A DNA stretch of 64,000 bases, taken from NCBI GenBank assembly GCA_017459895.1, contig JAFUCA010000010.1, positions 1 through 64,000 on the forward strand. Direction: 5' to 3'. This document shows, one piece after another, positions 1-8,803 of this stretch. Below the pieces are notes generated by a model. It had not been told where the DNA came from. It searched no databases and saw only the letters and a list, made by a program, of their open reading frames with translations. This DNA is from Bacillota bacterium (GTDB lineage Bacteria; Bacillota; Clostridia; Peptostreptococcales; Anaerovoracaceae). The position numbers and the translations under genes are program-made. The stretch's first letter is position 1, and the number at the start of each line of letters is the position of its first letter.

Positions 1-1
1 A

Positions 2-199
2 GCGCTGTTCTTCCTCTGGCTGTATCTGCCAGGTCTGGGCAGCCCGGCGCCGCTGACCGGTCCGGAGTGGGGCTTCGTCGGTGGCTGGATCGTTCTGGGC
101 ATCATCCTGTTCATCGTGAACAAGGTGGGCAAGAACGGCAAAGTTCCTGTGGAGGAGAGGGAATACCTCATGTTCGGAAACGACTACAAGAGATTCTAG
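2..199 (+). CDS. APC-family amino acid permease, C-terminal fragment (runs off the left edge)
   Basis: The first 65 codons read in one frame to a TAG at 197-199. They contain a hydrophobic segment (FVGGWIVLGIILFIV), then a basic loop and a short cytoplasmic tail ending in NDYKRF. A last membrane helix plus a charged tail fits the end of an amino acid/polyamine permease, and a complete APC permease follows 88 bases later. The family call is inferred from the neighbour and the hydrophobic pattern, because the diagnostic N-terminal half lies outside the window. Confidence 0.55.
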   Translation, partial: ALFFLWLYLPGLGSPAPLTGPEWGFVGGWIVLGIILFIVNKVGKNGKVPVEEREYLMFGNDYKRF

Positions 200-244
200 A
201 CATTTCATCCCCCTTATTGAATACTACATTCGCTTATGCGGACG

Positions 245-273
245 AAAAGGAGTGGCACAGCCACTCCTTTTTG
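245..273 (+). terminator. Intrinsic terminator of the upstream permease
   Basis: A perfect 12-bp stem (245-256 with 260-271) closes a 3-nt loop and runs into a T tract. The T tract also forms the upstream part of the extended -10 element of the next gene, so terminator and promoter are fused. Confidence 0.85.
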
Positions 274-280
274 TTATAAT
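272..280 (+). promoter_or_regulatory. Extended -10 promoter giving a leaderless start
   Basis: TG-T-TATAAT sits directly after the terminator hairpin. The -10 hexamer (275-280) ends 7 nt before the ATG at 288, so transcription should begin at or next to the start codon. No convincing -35 is visible, as is common for extended -10 promoters. Confidence 0.6.
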
Positions 281-287
281 ACAAGGT

Positions 288-1721
288 ATGAATGAGAGCA
301 GAAGTATCCTGAGCCGGGGGCTCGGAAGAACCGATATCATCGCGCTGGGCTTCGGCACCATGGTGGGCTGGGGCTGGATCATGATGGGCGCCTCCTGGGT
401 GAGCGGCGCCGGGTATTTCGGTGCCATTGCCGCGTTCCTGATCGGCGGTGGGATCCTCCTTCTGATCGGTCTGATCTACGGCGAGCTGACGGCGGCGCTG
501 CCTCTGGCGGGAGGAGAGTTTGTCTTCGTCTACCGGGCCATCGGTAAGAAGACGGCATTCCTGACCGGCTGGATCATGGCGCTGGCCTACCTGAGCGTCG
601 CGGCGTGGGAGGGGATCGCGCTGGCCACCGCCATCAACTATCTGCTGCCGATCCCGCGGATCGGACCGCTCTGGGAGATCGCGGGCTATGAGGTATATCT
701 GTCCTGGGCAATGGTCGGCATGGTGGGCGCCGCCGCTTTGATGGTGCTGAATCTGATCGGATCCCGGACAGCGATCCTGTTTCAGGTGATGGCAACGATG
801 GCCATCATCGCCGTCGTTCTGATCCTGCTTCTGGGCGGGCTGATCTATGGGAGCCGGGAGAACATCGGCAGCGCCTTCACCACCGGGCGCGGATTCAGCT
901 ATGTGCTTCTGATGGTGCCGGCGATGATGATCGGCTTCGATGTCATCCCCCAGTCCGCGGAGGAGATGAATCTGGAGAAACGGGACATCGGCCGAATGAT
1001 CATCATCTGCATAGTCTTCAGCATCGCCTGGTACTGCCTGCTGATCCTCGGCATCGGACTGGCAGCGCCGGAGGAGGTGCGCTTCTCCGGGATCATTCCC
1101 ATTGCGGACATCGCCGCCTACGCCTTCCGTTCCCGGCTGTTTTCGGACATCATGATCATCGGCGGGATCCTGGGGATCCTGACCACCTGGAACGGGTTTT
1201 TCCTGGGGGCCAGCCGTCTGATCTTCGCCATGGGCAGGGCCCGTCTGATCCCGGCCGTGTTCGGCCGGTCGGTCGGCCGCAACCACGTTCCCGTCATGGC
1301 CATCCTGGCAGTGGGGATTCTCTGCATCGCGACGCCGCTGCTGGGGAGAAACGCCCTGATATGGCTCGTCAACATGAGCGCCCTGTGCGCGCTGTTTACC
1401 TATACCATGGTTGCCGTTTCCTTCGTTCTCCTGCGCCGCAAGGAGCCGCAGCTGGAGCGGCCGTACAAATTATGGAACAACGCCTGGATCGGGGCGGCGA
1501 TCTCTCTGATCGCGATCGTATACACCGTGTTCTACATCATCAATGCGGTTACCCAGGGCGAGATCACGGCGGCTTATGCGATGCTGATCGCCTGGCTGAT
1601 GGCCGGCGTCTTCCTCTACGGGCTGGCGGACCGGCAGAGACGGGCGATGAGCGACGCAGAGGTCGAATATATGGTATTCGGCCGGTTCGATCCCCAGAGA
1701 AGAGGTGAGCCCCATGCGTAA
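288..1721 (+). CDS. APC-family amino acid permease
   Basis: This 477-residue polytopic membrane protein has about twelve hydrophobic segments. The N-terminal motif DIIALGFGTMVGWGW (residues about 11-25) is the conserved first-helix signature of APC-superfamily amino acid permeases (GxG in the unwound TM1). A run at about residues 205-225 and the tail RRKEPQLERPYKLWNN also fit the family. Start ATG 288 is chosen because an upstream in-frame ATG at 252 lies inside the terminator stem and before the -10 element. The 3' end overlaps the sensor-kinase start by 8 nt, so transport and sensing are translationally coupled. The substrate cannot be read from sequence. Confidence 0.85.
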   Translation: MNESRSILSRGLGRTDIIALGFGTMVGWGWIMMGASWVSGAGYFGAIAAFLIGGGILLLIGLIYGELTAALPLAGGEFVFVYRAIGKKTAFLTGWIMALAYLSVAAWEGIALATAINYLLPIPRIGPLWEIAGYEVYLSWAMVGMVGAAALMVLNLIGSRTAILFQVMATMAIIAVVLILLLGGLIYGSRENIGSAFTTGRGFSYVLLMVPAMMIGFDVIPQSAEEMNLEKRDIGRMIIICIVFSIAWYCLLILGIGLAAPEEVRFSGIIPIADIAAYAFRSRLFSDIMIIGGILGILTTWNGFFLGASRLIFAMGRARLIPAVFGRSVGRNHVPVMAILAVGILCIATPLLGRNALIWLVNMSALCALFTYTMVAVSFVLLRRKEPQLERPYKLWNNAWIGAAISLIAIVYTVFYIINAVTQGEITAAYAMLIAWLMAGVFLYGLADRQRRAMSDAEVEYMVFGRFDPQRRGEPHA

Positions 1722-3690
1722 ACGAACCACGGAATGGATCATCATCCTTGTGATCATCGTGCTGTTTCTGCTGCTGTGCGTCTTTCTGATCCGGGAGCAG
1801 GACCGCAGTATACTGCCGGTCCATCGCAGCGAACTGAACTTCTCTCTGGCGGATCGAAACTACATGCGGGAGCATGAGCAGATATCCATCTACGTTGAGA
1901 AGGATCTTCGGTATCTGATCGGCGATGGGGAGGGAGGCTATCTGCAGCAGTATCTGGGAGAAGTGCTTGCCCCGGCGCAGATGAGCCCGGTGTTCGAGAC
2001 CGGAGATGAGAAGAAAGCCGACGCCAGCCTTTGCGTGATCACGCCCCAGGTCCGGGCCCATATGCAGGGCCGCGAATACACATCGCCTCTGTTCCAGATG
2101 GAGGGAGCGCTGTTTCTGAGAACCGGCAGGGCGCCGGAGGAAACGATCCGGGCGGTGCTTCAGGAGGATCGTCTGAGGGATTCCAGGGCAGAGGCTCTGT
2201 CCTATCAGGAGCACGGTTTTTCTTATGCAAAGGCTGCCGGGGCGGCGGAAGCGGTCGCCCTGGCGGAGAAGACGGACGCGGACGGAATCATCGGCGACCG
2301 AAGCAGCATTGCGGCGGAGCTTGCGGGGGCAGGGCTGCAGACGGTCTTTCAGCCCCGGGAGAAGAGCATCTATACCATCAACGCCTGCATCATCGTGGAT
2401 TCAGACCGCGCAGAAGTTCACGATATTCTGGATCAGTGCATCCAGGCGGCGGACCGGCACAACGTGAGCTTTGAAGCCAGCCAGCGGTGGCTGAACGGGA
2501 GCGGCCCCGTGTTTATGGATCAGAGCTATCAGCTGACCTGGATGCCGGTGCTGATCATTCTCCTGTCCGTGCTGATCGCTTTCTTCGTATATTATCTGAG
2601 CAACCGGAGCATGTATGAGGAACTGAATGCCCGGATGGATAAGATCACCGAAAGCCGCAACGAAATGCAGACCACATTCCACGGGGTGGGGCATCTGATG
2701 GCGGAGCTGACGCCCGGCGGGGAGATCACCGATCTGAACCAGGCCTTTACCCGGGGAGCACCGGCGGGAGCACTGCACCGAAAGATCTGGGATGTGCTGG
2801 AGACGGACGATCAGAGCCGGCAGCGGATCCGGCGCATGGTGGAGCACGGAGCCCGGGGCAGGCAGGATGAGCGTTTCGAAACGAACCTGGGGAAACAGAC
2901 CTACGTGATCGATGTTTTCCCGGTGGAGGATGCCAGAGGCGATGTTGCCCAGTTGCTGTTCATGGCCATTGATGTCACCCAGGAGCGCATGGCGAAACGC
3001 CAGCTTTTGCAGGACAATAAGATGATCGCCATCGGACAGCTGGCCGCCGGTGTGGCCCATGAGATCCGAAATCCACTGGGGATCATACGAAACTACTGCT
3101 ATGTTCTGAAGACCATGGAGGATGAGGAGGTGCGGGCCAAGGCCATCGAGGAGATCGAGCGGGCGGTGGATACCTCCGGCGGCATCATCAACAACCTGCT
3201 GGATTTCTCCAGGATTTCCTCGGGAAGGCGGGAGCAGATCGATGTGGAGGAGCATGTCCGGTCGCTGCTGGCCCTTAACGAGTCCGCCTACCGGTCGAAG
3301 AACATCGAACTGTCGATCGTGTGTCCGGAGCCGATCCACACGTATATGGCGCGGGAATCCTTCGATATGATCCTGCTGAATCTGGTGAACAACGCGATGG
3401 ATGCCATCGCGGACGGCGGGAGGATCACGGTCCGCCTGGAGAAATCCGGGGAAGCCTTCGTCATGTCCGTGGAGGATACGGGGGAGGGAATCGAGGAAGC
3501 GGTTCTGGAGGAAATATTCAATCCGTTCTTTACGACGAAAGGAAATGAAGGAACGGGACTTGGGCTGTATATCGTATATAATGAGACCGAGAAGCTGGAT
3601 GGTGAGATCGATGTATCAAGCCGCAGGGGTGAGGGAACGACGTTCCGCGTACGCCTGCCGATCCGCCGCCCGGAGGAGAAGGAGGATTAA
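1714..3690 (+). CDS. Membrane sensor histidine kinase
   Basis: A 658-residue two-component sensor. TM1 (about 8-28) and TM2 (about 272-295) flank an extracellular domain of about 240 residues that resembles a periplasmic-binding fold and may sense the transported solute. A PAS-like segment follows (about 320-430), then HisKA with AAGVAHEIRNPLG (phospho-acceptor His449), the N box NNAMDAI (about 559) and HATPase motifs DTGEGI and GTGLGL. Start ATG 1714 has an upstream GAGGTGAG; a GTG at 1705 is an alternative. It lies directly between a permease and a sigma-54 activator, so it very likely phosphorylates the latter. The ligand is unknown. Confidence 0.9.
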   Translation: MRKRTTEWIIILVIIVLFLLLCVFLIREQDRSILPVHRSELNFSLADRNYMREHEQISIYVEKDLRYLIGDGEGGYLQQYLGEVLAPAQMSPVFETGDEKKADASLCVITPQVRAHMQGREYTSPLFQMEGALFLRTGRAPEETIRAVLQEDRLRDSRAEALSYQEHGFSYAKAAGAAEAVALAEKTDADGIIGDRSSIAAELAGAGLQTVFQPREKSIYTINACIIVDSDRAEVHDILDQCIQAADRHNVSFEASQRWLNGSGPVFMDQSYQLTWMPVLIILLSVLIAFFVYYLSNRSMYEELNARMDKITESRNEMQTTFHGVGHLMAELTPGGEITDLNQAFTRGAPAGALHRKIWDVLETDDQSRQRIRRMVEHGARGRQDERFETNLGKQTYVIDVFPVEDARGDVAQLLFMAIDVTQERMAKRQLLQDNKMIAIGQLAAGVAHEIRNPLGIIRNYCYVLKTMEDEEVRAKAIEEIERAVDTSGGIINNLLDFSRISSGRREQIDVEEHVRSLLALNESAYRSKNIELSIVCPEPIHTYMARESFDMILLNLVNNAMDAIADGGRITVRLEKSGEAFVMSVEDTGEGIEEAVLEEIFNPFFTTKGNEGTGLGLYIVYNETEKLDGEIDVSSRRGEGTTFRVRLPIRRPEEKED

Positions 3691-5088
3691 ATGGCCAGAG
3701 ACTATATGCGGATCCTGGTGGTCGATGATGAACAGAATTATCGGGACGTACTGAAGATGATTCTGACGGCCAAAGGCTATGATGTGGATACGGCCGGCAA
3801 CGGACAGGAGGCGCTGGAGCTGCTGGAGAAAGCCGCCTACGATGTGGTGGTCTCCGATCTGAAGATGCCCGTGATGGACGGATACGCCCTGCTGCAGCAG
3901 ATCCGCCAGCGTCAGTACGACACGGAGGTGATCATCCTGACCGCCTTCGGAACCATCGAGAAGGCAGTGGAAACCATGAAGGCCGGGGCCTATACCTATG
4001 TTACCAAGGGCAACGATCCGGAGGAGCTGCTGATCGAGCTGGAGAAGATCGGAGAGATCCGCAGGATGAGCCGGGACAACCGGATGCTCCGGGAGAAGAT
4101 GGTGGGCGACTATATGCTGGAGAGCCGTAACGATCAGGTCAATCAGATGATGCGCCTGGCCCAGCGGGCTGCCGCCAGCGATTCCAACATTCTGATTCTG
4201 GGAGAGTCCGGCTGCGGCAAGGAAGTGCTGGCATCCTTCATTCACCGTCAGAGCAGCCGCTGCCGCGAGAACTTCATGGAGCTCAACTGTCAGAGCATTT
4301 CCGAGTCCATTCTGGAATCGGAGCTGTTCGGCCATGAGAAGGGTGCCTTCACCGGAGCGGACAAGCGACGCATCGGCTATTTCGAGAGCTCCGACGGCGG
4401 AACCCTGTTTCTGGATGAGATCGGAGGCATTTCCCTGAACCTGCAGTCGAAGCTGCTGCGGGCGATCGAGAACAAGAAGATCTACCGGCTGGGCAGCAGC
4501 AATCAGATCAGTGTGGATTTCCGTCTGATCACAGCGACCAACCGGGATCTGAAGCGGGATATGGAGGAGGGGCTGTTTCGGAGCGATCTCTTTTACCGGA
4601 TCAGCACCATTGTACTGGAGGTGCCGCCGCTGCGCCGGCGCCGGGAGGATATTCCTCTCTTTATTGACTATTTCGTCAGGAAATTCGGCTTTGAAATGAA
4701 AAAAGAAAACATTCGGTTCGATCCGGAGGTGCGCCAGGTCCTTGAGAGCTACGATTATCCGGGCAATATCCGGGAACTGAAGAATCTGATCGAGCGGCTG
4801 CTGGTCCTGTCGGACCGGGGAGAGATCCGCGCCGAGTACCTGCCGATGGATATGGCGAAGTATCTGGACGGTGCGGCCGGCGGAAAGGCTTCCGGTTCCG
4901 GCGCAAAGGCTGACGGGTCCGGGGTGGATTTCGCCGGGTCTTTGCGGGAGTACCGCGCCCAGGCGGAGAAAGCCTACATCCAGCAGCTGATCCTGCAGCA
5001 TCCGGAGGATATGAACCGGGTCGCGGAGATCCTGTCCATCTCCCGCCGGCAGCTGTTCAACAAGCTGGTGGAGTACGGGCTGAAGTAG
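3691..5088 (+). CDS. NtrC-type sigma-54 response regulator
   Basis: The 465-residue regulator has a receiver domain (LVVDDE, phospho-acceptor Asp56 in SDLKMP), an AAA+ domain with Walker A GESGCGKE (171-178; Cys replaces the usual Thr/Ala), the sigma-54 contact loop GAFTGA (218-223) and Walker B GGTLFLDEIG, and a C-terminal Fis-type helix-turn-helix (RVAEILSISRRQLFNKLVEYGL). It needs RpoN, which is not in the window. It follows the kinase with no gap and has a strong GGAGGA ribosome site. A Gly/Ala/Ser linker (about 390-410) precedes the DNA-binding part. Likely role: switching on amino acid uptake or catabolism genes. Confidence 0.93.
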   Translation: MARDYMRILVVDDEQNYRDVLKMILTAKGYDVDTAGNGQEALELLEKAAYDVVVSDLKMPVMDGYALLQQIRQRQYDTEVIILTAFGTIEKAVETMKAGAYTYVTKGNDPEELLIELEKIGEIRRMSRDNRMLREKMVGDYMLESRNDQVNQMMRLAQRAAASDSNILILGESGCGKEVLASFIHRQSSRCRENFMELNCQSISESILESELFGHEKGAFTGADKRRIGYFESSDGGTLFLDEIGGISLNLQSKLLRAIENKKIYRLGSSNQISVDFRLITATNRDLKRDMEEGLFRSDLFYRISTIVLEVPPLRRRREDIPLFIDYFVRKFGFEMKKENIRFDPEVRQVLESYDYPGNIRELKNLIERLLVLSDRGEIRAEYLPMDMAKYLDGAAGGKASGSGAKADGSGVDFAGSLREYRAQAEKAYIQQLILQHPEDMNRVAEILSISRRQLFNKLVEYGLK

Positions 5089-5117
5089 CCTCGGAGAAAC
5101 CGATAAATGTAAGGTAA

Positions 5118-5171
5118 AAATCCTTGACACCACAATGAGAACAGGGTATACTACCATGGTGTCAAGGATTT
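5118..5171 (+). promoter_or_regulatory. Promoter of the ylxM-ffh operon inside a perfect 15-bp inverted repeat
   Basis: TTGACA (5124-5129), a 17-bp spacer and TATACT (5147-5152) form a strong promoter. AAATCCTTGACACCA (5118-5132), which contains the -35 box, is repeated exactly in reverse complement at 5157-5171, in the early leader. The arms are 24 nt apart. The arrangement suggests an operator or a looping site. Confidence 0.8.
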
Positions 5172-5202
5172 CTGCTTGTCAGAATGAGTCGGAGTGAGGG
5201 CG

Positions 5203-5604
5203 ATGAACCGCGCGTGGGATATTGATGAGATCACGAAACAGAGTCTGCTGTACGATTTCTACGGACAGCTGCTGACGAAGCGGCAGCAGCAGGTGATGGA
5301 GCTGTATCATGGCGAGAATCTCAGCCTGGCGGAGATCGCGGAGGAATTCGGGATCAGCCGGCAGGGCGTGCACGACGCGCTGCGCAGCGCCCGGAAGGCT
5401 CTGGACGGATACGAGGAGAAGCTGGGGCTGGTGGAACGTTTCCTGAAGACCGAAACGGCCGTGCAGGAGATCGACGGCCAGATCCTGGCCATGATCGGAC
5501 TGCTGCAGACAGGCCCATCGGAAGGGGGCGCCCTGCCGGACACAGAGGATCTGATCCGGCGGCTGAAGAAAGTCAAATCGATCATAGATCGACTGGAGGA
5601 ATGA
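5203..5604 (+). CDS. ylxM: YlxM/UPF0122 helix-turn-helix protein, SRP-associated
   Basis: A 133-residue protein whose central part, LTKRQQQVMELYHGENLSLAEIAEEFGISRQGV, is a sigma-70 region-4-like HTH. This family sits immediately upstream of ffh in many Firmicutes and is implicated in the signal recognition particle pathway. ATG 5203 is preferred because GGAG (5191-5194) lies 8 nt upstream; a GTG at 5194 would overlap that site. The gene ends 4 nt before ffh. Confidence 0.9.
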   Translation: MNRAWDIDEITKQSLLYDFYGQLLTKRQQQVMELYHGENLSLAEIAEEFGISRQGVHDALRSARKALDGYEEKLGLVERFLKTETAVQEIDGQILAMIGLLQTGPSEGGALPDTEDLIRRLKKVKSIIDRLEE

Positions 5605-5608
5605 ACCG

Positions 5609-6943
5609 ATGGCTTTTGAAGGATTATCAGATAAATTACAGGGAGTATTCAAGGGACTGAAGGGCAAGGGTTCTCTGACGGAGGCGGATATCAACGCCGC
5701 CATGAGAGAGGTCAAGCTGGCGCTGCTGGAGGCGGACGTCAACTTCAAGGTCGTCAAGGAGTTTGTCGCATCCGTGAAGGAGAAGTCCCTGGGAGAAGAG
5801 GTCATGGCGTCTCTGACACCGGCCCAGCAGGTCATCAAGATCGTCAACGATGAGCTGGTGGATCTGATGGGCGGGACCGGGACAAAGCTGACCTACTCCC
5901 CGAAGGGATTCACCGTCTACATGATGGTCGGTCTGCAGGGTACCGGTAAGACGACCACCTGCGGCAAGCTGGCGTTATGGCTCAAGAAGAACGGCAAGAA
6001 GCCCATGCTCTGCGCCTGCGACATCTACCGTCCGGCGGCGATCGACCAGCTGGAGATCGTGGGTGAAGCGGTAGAGACACCGGTGTTCACCATGCGGGAG
6101 AGCCGGGATCCCTCGAAGATCGCTGCCGCGGCCATCAGCGAAGCCGAGAAGAAGGGCTGCAACGTGCTGATCATCGACACGGCCGGCCGGCTGCAGATCG
6201 ATGAGGCTCTGATGGTGGAGCTGGAGGAGCTCAAGAAGACCGTCCGTCCCCACGAGATCCTGCTGGTGGTGGACGCTCTGACCGGACAGGACGCGGTCAA
6301 CGCGGCCGAGGGCTTCAATGACCGGCTGGGCATCGACGGCATCATCATGACCAAGATGGACGGTGACTCCAGAGGCGGCGCGGCCCTCTCCACGAAGAAG
6401 GTCACCGGGCGGCCGATCAAGTTCGTCGGTATGGGCGAGAAGCTGGATGAGCTGCAGGAATTTCATCCCGAGCGAATGGCCAGCCGGATCCTGGGCATGG
6501 GCGACATGCTCTCTCTGATCGAGAAGGCCCAGGAGGACTACGACGAGAAACAGGCGGAGGAGCTGGAACAGAAGATCCGCAAGAATAAATTCACCCTGGA
6601 AGACTTCCTCGACCAGATGGGACAGATCCGGAAGATGGGCGGGATCGCGAAGATTCTGGACATGATGCCGGGCATGGGAAATGCCAGATCGGAGGACATC
6701 GCCAGAGGAGAACAGGAATTCGTCCAGTTCGAAGCCATCATCCAGTCCATGACGAAGCAGGAGCGGGAGAATCCGCAGATCCTCAACGCCAGCCGCAGGA
6801 AGCGCATCGCCGCAGGATCCGGGCAGTCGGTCCAGAAGATTAATCAGCTGGTGAAGCGCTATGAGGAAGCCAGGAAGATGATGCGCCAGATGATGAAACC
6901 GGGCGCCATGAACAAAATGAGCCGGATGTTTAAGGGCATGTAA
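5609..6943 (+). CDS. ffh: Signal recognition particle protein Ffh
   Basis: The 444-residue SRP GTPase delivers nascent membrane and secreted proteins to FtsY. It has an N domain (1-90), a G domain with GLQGTGKTTTCGKLA (about 107-121), DTAGRLQ and TKMDGDSRGG, and a methionine-rich M domain at about 325-444 (GGIAKILDMMPGMGN and a C terminus with repeated Met). Length is normal. It is translated right after ylxM and no terminator separates it from rpsP. Confidence 0.98.
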   Translation: MAFEGLSDKLQGVFKGLKGKGSLTEADINAAMREVKLALLEADVNFKVVKEFVASVKEKSLGEEVMASLTPAQQVIKIVNDELVDLMGGTGTKLTYSPKGFTVYMMVGLQGTGKTTTCGKLALWLKKNGKKPMLCACDIYRPAAIDQLEIVGEAVETPVFTMRESRDPSKIAAAAISEAEKKGCNVLIIDTAGRLQIDEALMVELEELKKTVRPHEILLVVDALTGQDAVNAAEGFNDRLGIDGIIMTKMDGDSRGGAALSTKKVTGRPIKFVGMGEKLDELQEFHPERMASRILGMGDMLSLIEKAQEDYDEKQAEELEQKIRKNKFTLEDFLDQMGQIRKMGGIAKILDMMPGMGNARSEDIARGEQEFVQFEAIIQSMTKQERENPQILNASRRKRIAAGSGQSVQKINQLVKRYEEARKMMRQMMKPGAMNKMSRMFKGM

Positions 6944-6994
6944 ACCAGCCTTTGCATATAATTAACAGAACAAAATTTCAGGAGGAACACAATA

Positions 6995-7234
6995 ATGGTA
7001 AAAATCAGACTGAGAAGAATGGGAGCACACAAGAAGCCGTTCTACCGCATCGTCGTTGCGGATTCCAGAGCGCCGAGAGACGGCAGATTCATTGAGGAAC
7101 TGGGATACTACGATCCGATGAAGAACCCGGCGGACATCAAGATCGACGAGGAGAAGGCGAAGAAGTGGCTGGCTACCGGCGCGCAGCCGACCGATACAGT
7201 GAAGAAACTCTTCCGGAACAGCGGCATTGTATAA
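6995..7234 (+). CDS. rpsP: 30S ribosomal protein S16
   Basis: 79 residues beginning [20 protein letters not shown], the canonical S16 N terminus. AGGAGG lies 7 nt before the ATG. It follows ffh, as in many Firmicutes, with rimM and trmD downstream, forming the ribosome-assembly operon. A TATAAT at about 6957-6962 may provide an extra promoter. A copy of the 10-mer CAGCCTTTGC lies in the ffh-rpsP gap (6946-6955). Confidence 0.98.
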   Translation: MVKIRLRRMGAHKKPFYRIVVADSRAPRDGRFIEELGYYDPMKNPADIKIDEEKAKKWLATGAQPTDTVKKLFRNSGIV

Positions 7235-7250
7235 GAAAGCGGTGAAGTGA

Positions 7251-7481
7251 ATGGTAGAATTAGTCAATGCAATTGCCAGATCCCTGGTCGAGCATCCGGA
7301 GGCGGTGGAGGTGACCGAGTCGAAGTCCGATGACACGACGGTCATCCAGCTGAAGGTCGCGGAGGACGACATGGGCATGGTCATCGGCAAGCAGGGCCGG
7401 ATCGCCAAAGCAATTCGGACGGTCGTGAAGGCGGCAGCAGCGAAGACAAACGAGAAGGTTGTCGTGGAGATCGTTCAGTAA
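7251..7481 (+). CDS. khpA: KH-domain RNA-binding protein KhpA
   Basis: A 76-residue single KH domain with the GxxG loop inside MVIGKQGRIAKAIRTVVKA (about 43-61). KhpA (YlqC) partners KhpB/Jag in RNA binding linked to cell elongation and division. Its place between rpsP and rimM is the usual Firmicute order. Confidence 0.95.
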   Translation: MVELVNAIARSLVEHPEAVEVTESKSDDTTVIQLKVAEDDMGMVIGKQGRIAKAIRTVVKAAAAKTNEKVVVEIVQ

Positions 7482-7544
7482 CAGGAAACACAGACGGGGG
7501 CGCATCAGTGTATGTGCCCTCGATTGCTAATGACAGGAATTATC

Positions 7545-8042
7545 ATGGAGAAGATTTTGATCGGAAAGATCACGAGCGCCGTCGGACTGAAGGGCGAAGT
7601 CAAAGTCTACAACTACTCCGACAGCACCGAGATCTATGAAAATACACCGGAGATTTACGTTGGCGAAGAGCGAATGGGCGTGCGGTCCGTGCGGACCCAG
7701 AAGAACATGGTCGTTCTCGGCCTGGAGGGCATCTGCGACCGGGACGCCGCGGAGAAGACCAGAGGCCGGGAGCTGTTTGTGACCGAGGAGGATCTGCCGG
7801 AGCTTCCCGAGGGGCAGTTTTATGTGAGGGATCTGATCGGCATGGAGGTGTTCAGCGAGGAGGGCCAAAGGCTGGGGCCGGTTACTGACGTCATCCAGAA
7901 CACAGCGCAGGACATCTTTGAGATCGAGATGGAGGACGGCCGGAAGGTGCTGATCCCGAAGGTGGACGCCTTCGTTCTTGGCATCGACGGGCAGCAGCGC
8001 AGGATCACCGTGCATCTGCAGGAAGGAATACTGGATCTGTAA
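7545..8042 (+). CDS. rimM: 16S rRNA processing protein RimM
   Basis: 165 residues starting MEKILIGKITSAVGLKGEVK, the RimM N-terminal beta-barrel signature, with a C-terminal PRC-barrel (FYVRDLIGMEVF and KVLIPKVDAFV). It assists maturation of the 30S head. ATG 7545 is chosen by homology and a nearby AGGA; an upstream in-frame ATG at 7512 would add eleven unrelated residues. The TAA overlaps the trmD ATG by one base. Confidence 0.95.
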   Translation: MEKILIGKITSAVGLKGEVKVYNYSDSTEIYENTPEIYVGEERMGVRSVRTQKNMVVLGLEGICDRDAAEKTRGRELFVTEEDLPELPEGQFYVRDLIGMEVFSEEGQRLGPVTDVIQNTAQDIFEIEMEDGRKVLIPKVDAFVLGIDGQQRRITVHLQEGILDL

Positions 8043-8803
8043 TGAAGATAGACGTACTGACACTGTTTCCGGAAATGTTCACCCCGGTCACCGAGGCCAG
8101 CATGCTGGGCCGGGCGGCGGAGAAGGGCATTCTGCAGATCGGGCTGCACAACATCCGGGATTATACGCAGGACAGGCACAACCGCACCGACGATTATCCC
8201 TTCGGCGGCGGAGGCGGCATGGTGCAGATGGCCGATCCGATCTTTCGCGCCCTGGAGGATATCGGCGCCGAAGGACAGCGGCTGCTGTACATGTCCCCCC
8301 GGGGCAAGGTCATCGATCAGCCGATGCTGGAGGAGCTGGCGGAGGAGAAGCAGATGGTGATTCTCTGCGGCCACTACGAGGGGGTGGATCAGAGAGTTCT
8401 GGATCACTGGAACGCGGAGGAGGTGTCCATCGGCGATTACATCCTGACCGGGGGAGAGCTTCCGGCCATGGTGCTGATCGATGCGGTGGCCCGCCTGATC
8501 CCGGGGGTTCTGGGCAACGCCGATTCGGCCCTGGATGAATCCATCTACTCGGGACTGTTGGAGCATCCTCAGTACACCCAGCCCCGTTCCTATCGGGACA
8601 TGGAGGTGCCGGAGGTGCTGACCAGCGGCAACCATCGCCGGATCCATCTGTGGAGGCTGCAGCAGTCTCTGGAGCTGACCGCCCGCCGCCGCCCGGAGAT
8701 GCTGGCGGAGTACGCGAAACGGCGGGAAACACTGGACAAGGATGAGCGGCGACTTTTGGATAGTACATTGCAAGCCTACGATCTTTATCGTATAATAAAG
8801 TGA
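8042..8803 (+). CDS. trmD: tRNA (guanine-37-N1)-methyltransferase
   Basis: A 253-residue SPOUT methyltransferase beginning MKIDVLTLFPEMF. The trefoil-knot motifs LCGHYEGVDQRVLD and SIGDYILTGGELPAMVLIDA are present. It makes m1G37 in tRNAs reading CNN codons, preventing frameshifting. It overlaps rimM by one base. The promoter of the next gene lies inside its last codons. Confidence 0.98.
   Translation: MKIDVLTLFPEMFTPVTEASMLGRAAEKGILQIGLHNIRDYTQDRHNRTDDYPFGGGGGMVQMADPIFRALEDIGAEGQRLLYMSPRGKVIDQPMLEELAEEKQMVILCGHYEGVDQRVLDHWNAEEVSIGDYILTGGELPAMVLIDAVARLIPGVLGNADSALDESIYSGLLEHPQYTQPRSYRDMEVPEVLTSGNHRRIHLWRLQQSLELTARRRPEMLAEYAKRRETLDKDERRLLDSTLQAYDLYRIIK
8768..8796 (+). promoter_or_regulatory. 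Promoter inside the trmD 3' end giving a leaderless mRNA
   Basis: TTGCAA (8768-8773), exactly 17 bp, TATAAT (8791-8796). The ATG at 8803 is 6 nt after the hexamer, so no room is left for a 5' leader. A GTG at 8800 is also in frame. Confidence 0.75.

Noticed and set aside
234-1286. 350-codon minus-strand frame opposite the APC permease
   Set aside because: Rich in His, Gln, Asp and Arg with no domains; an antisense shadow of the hydrophobic permease.
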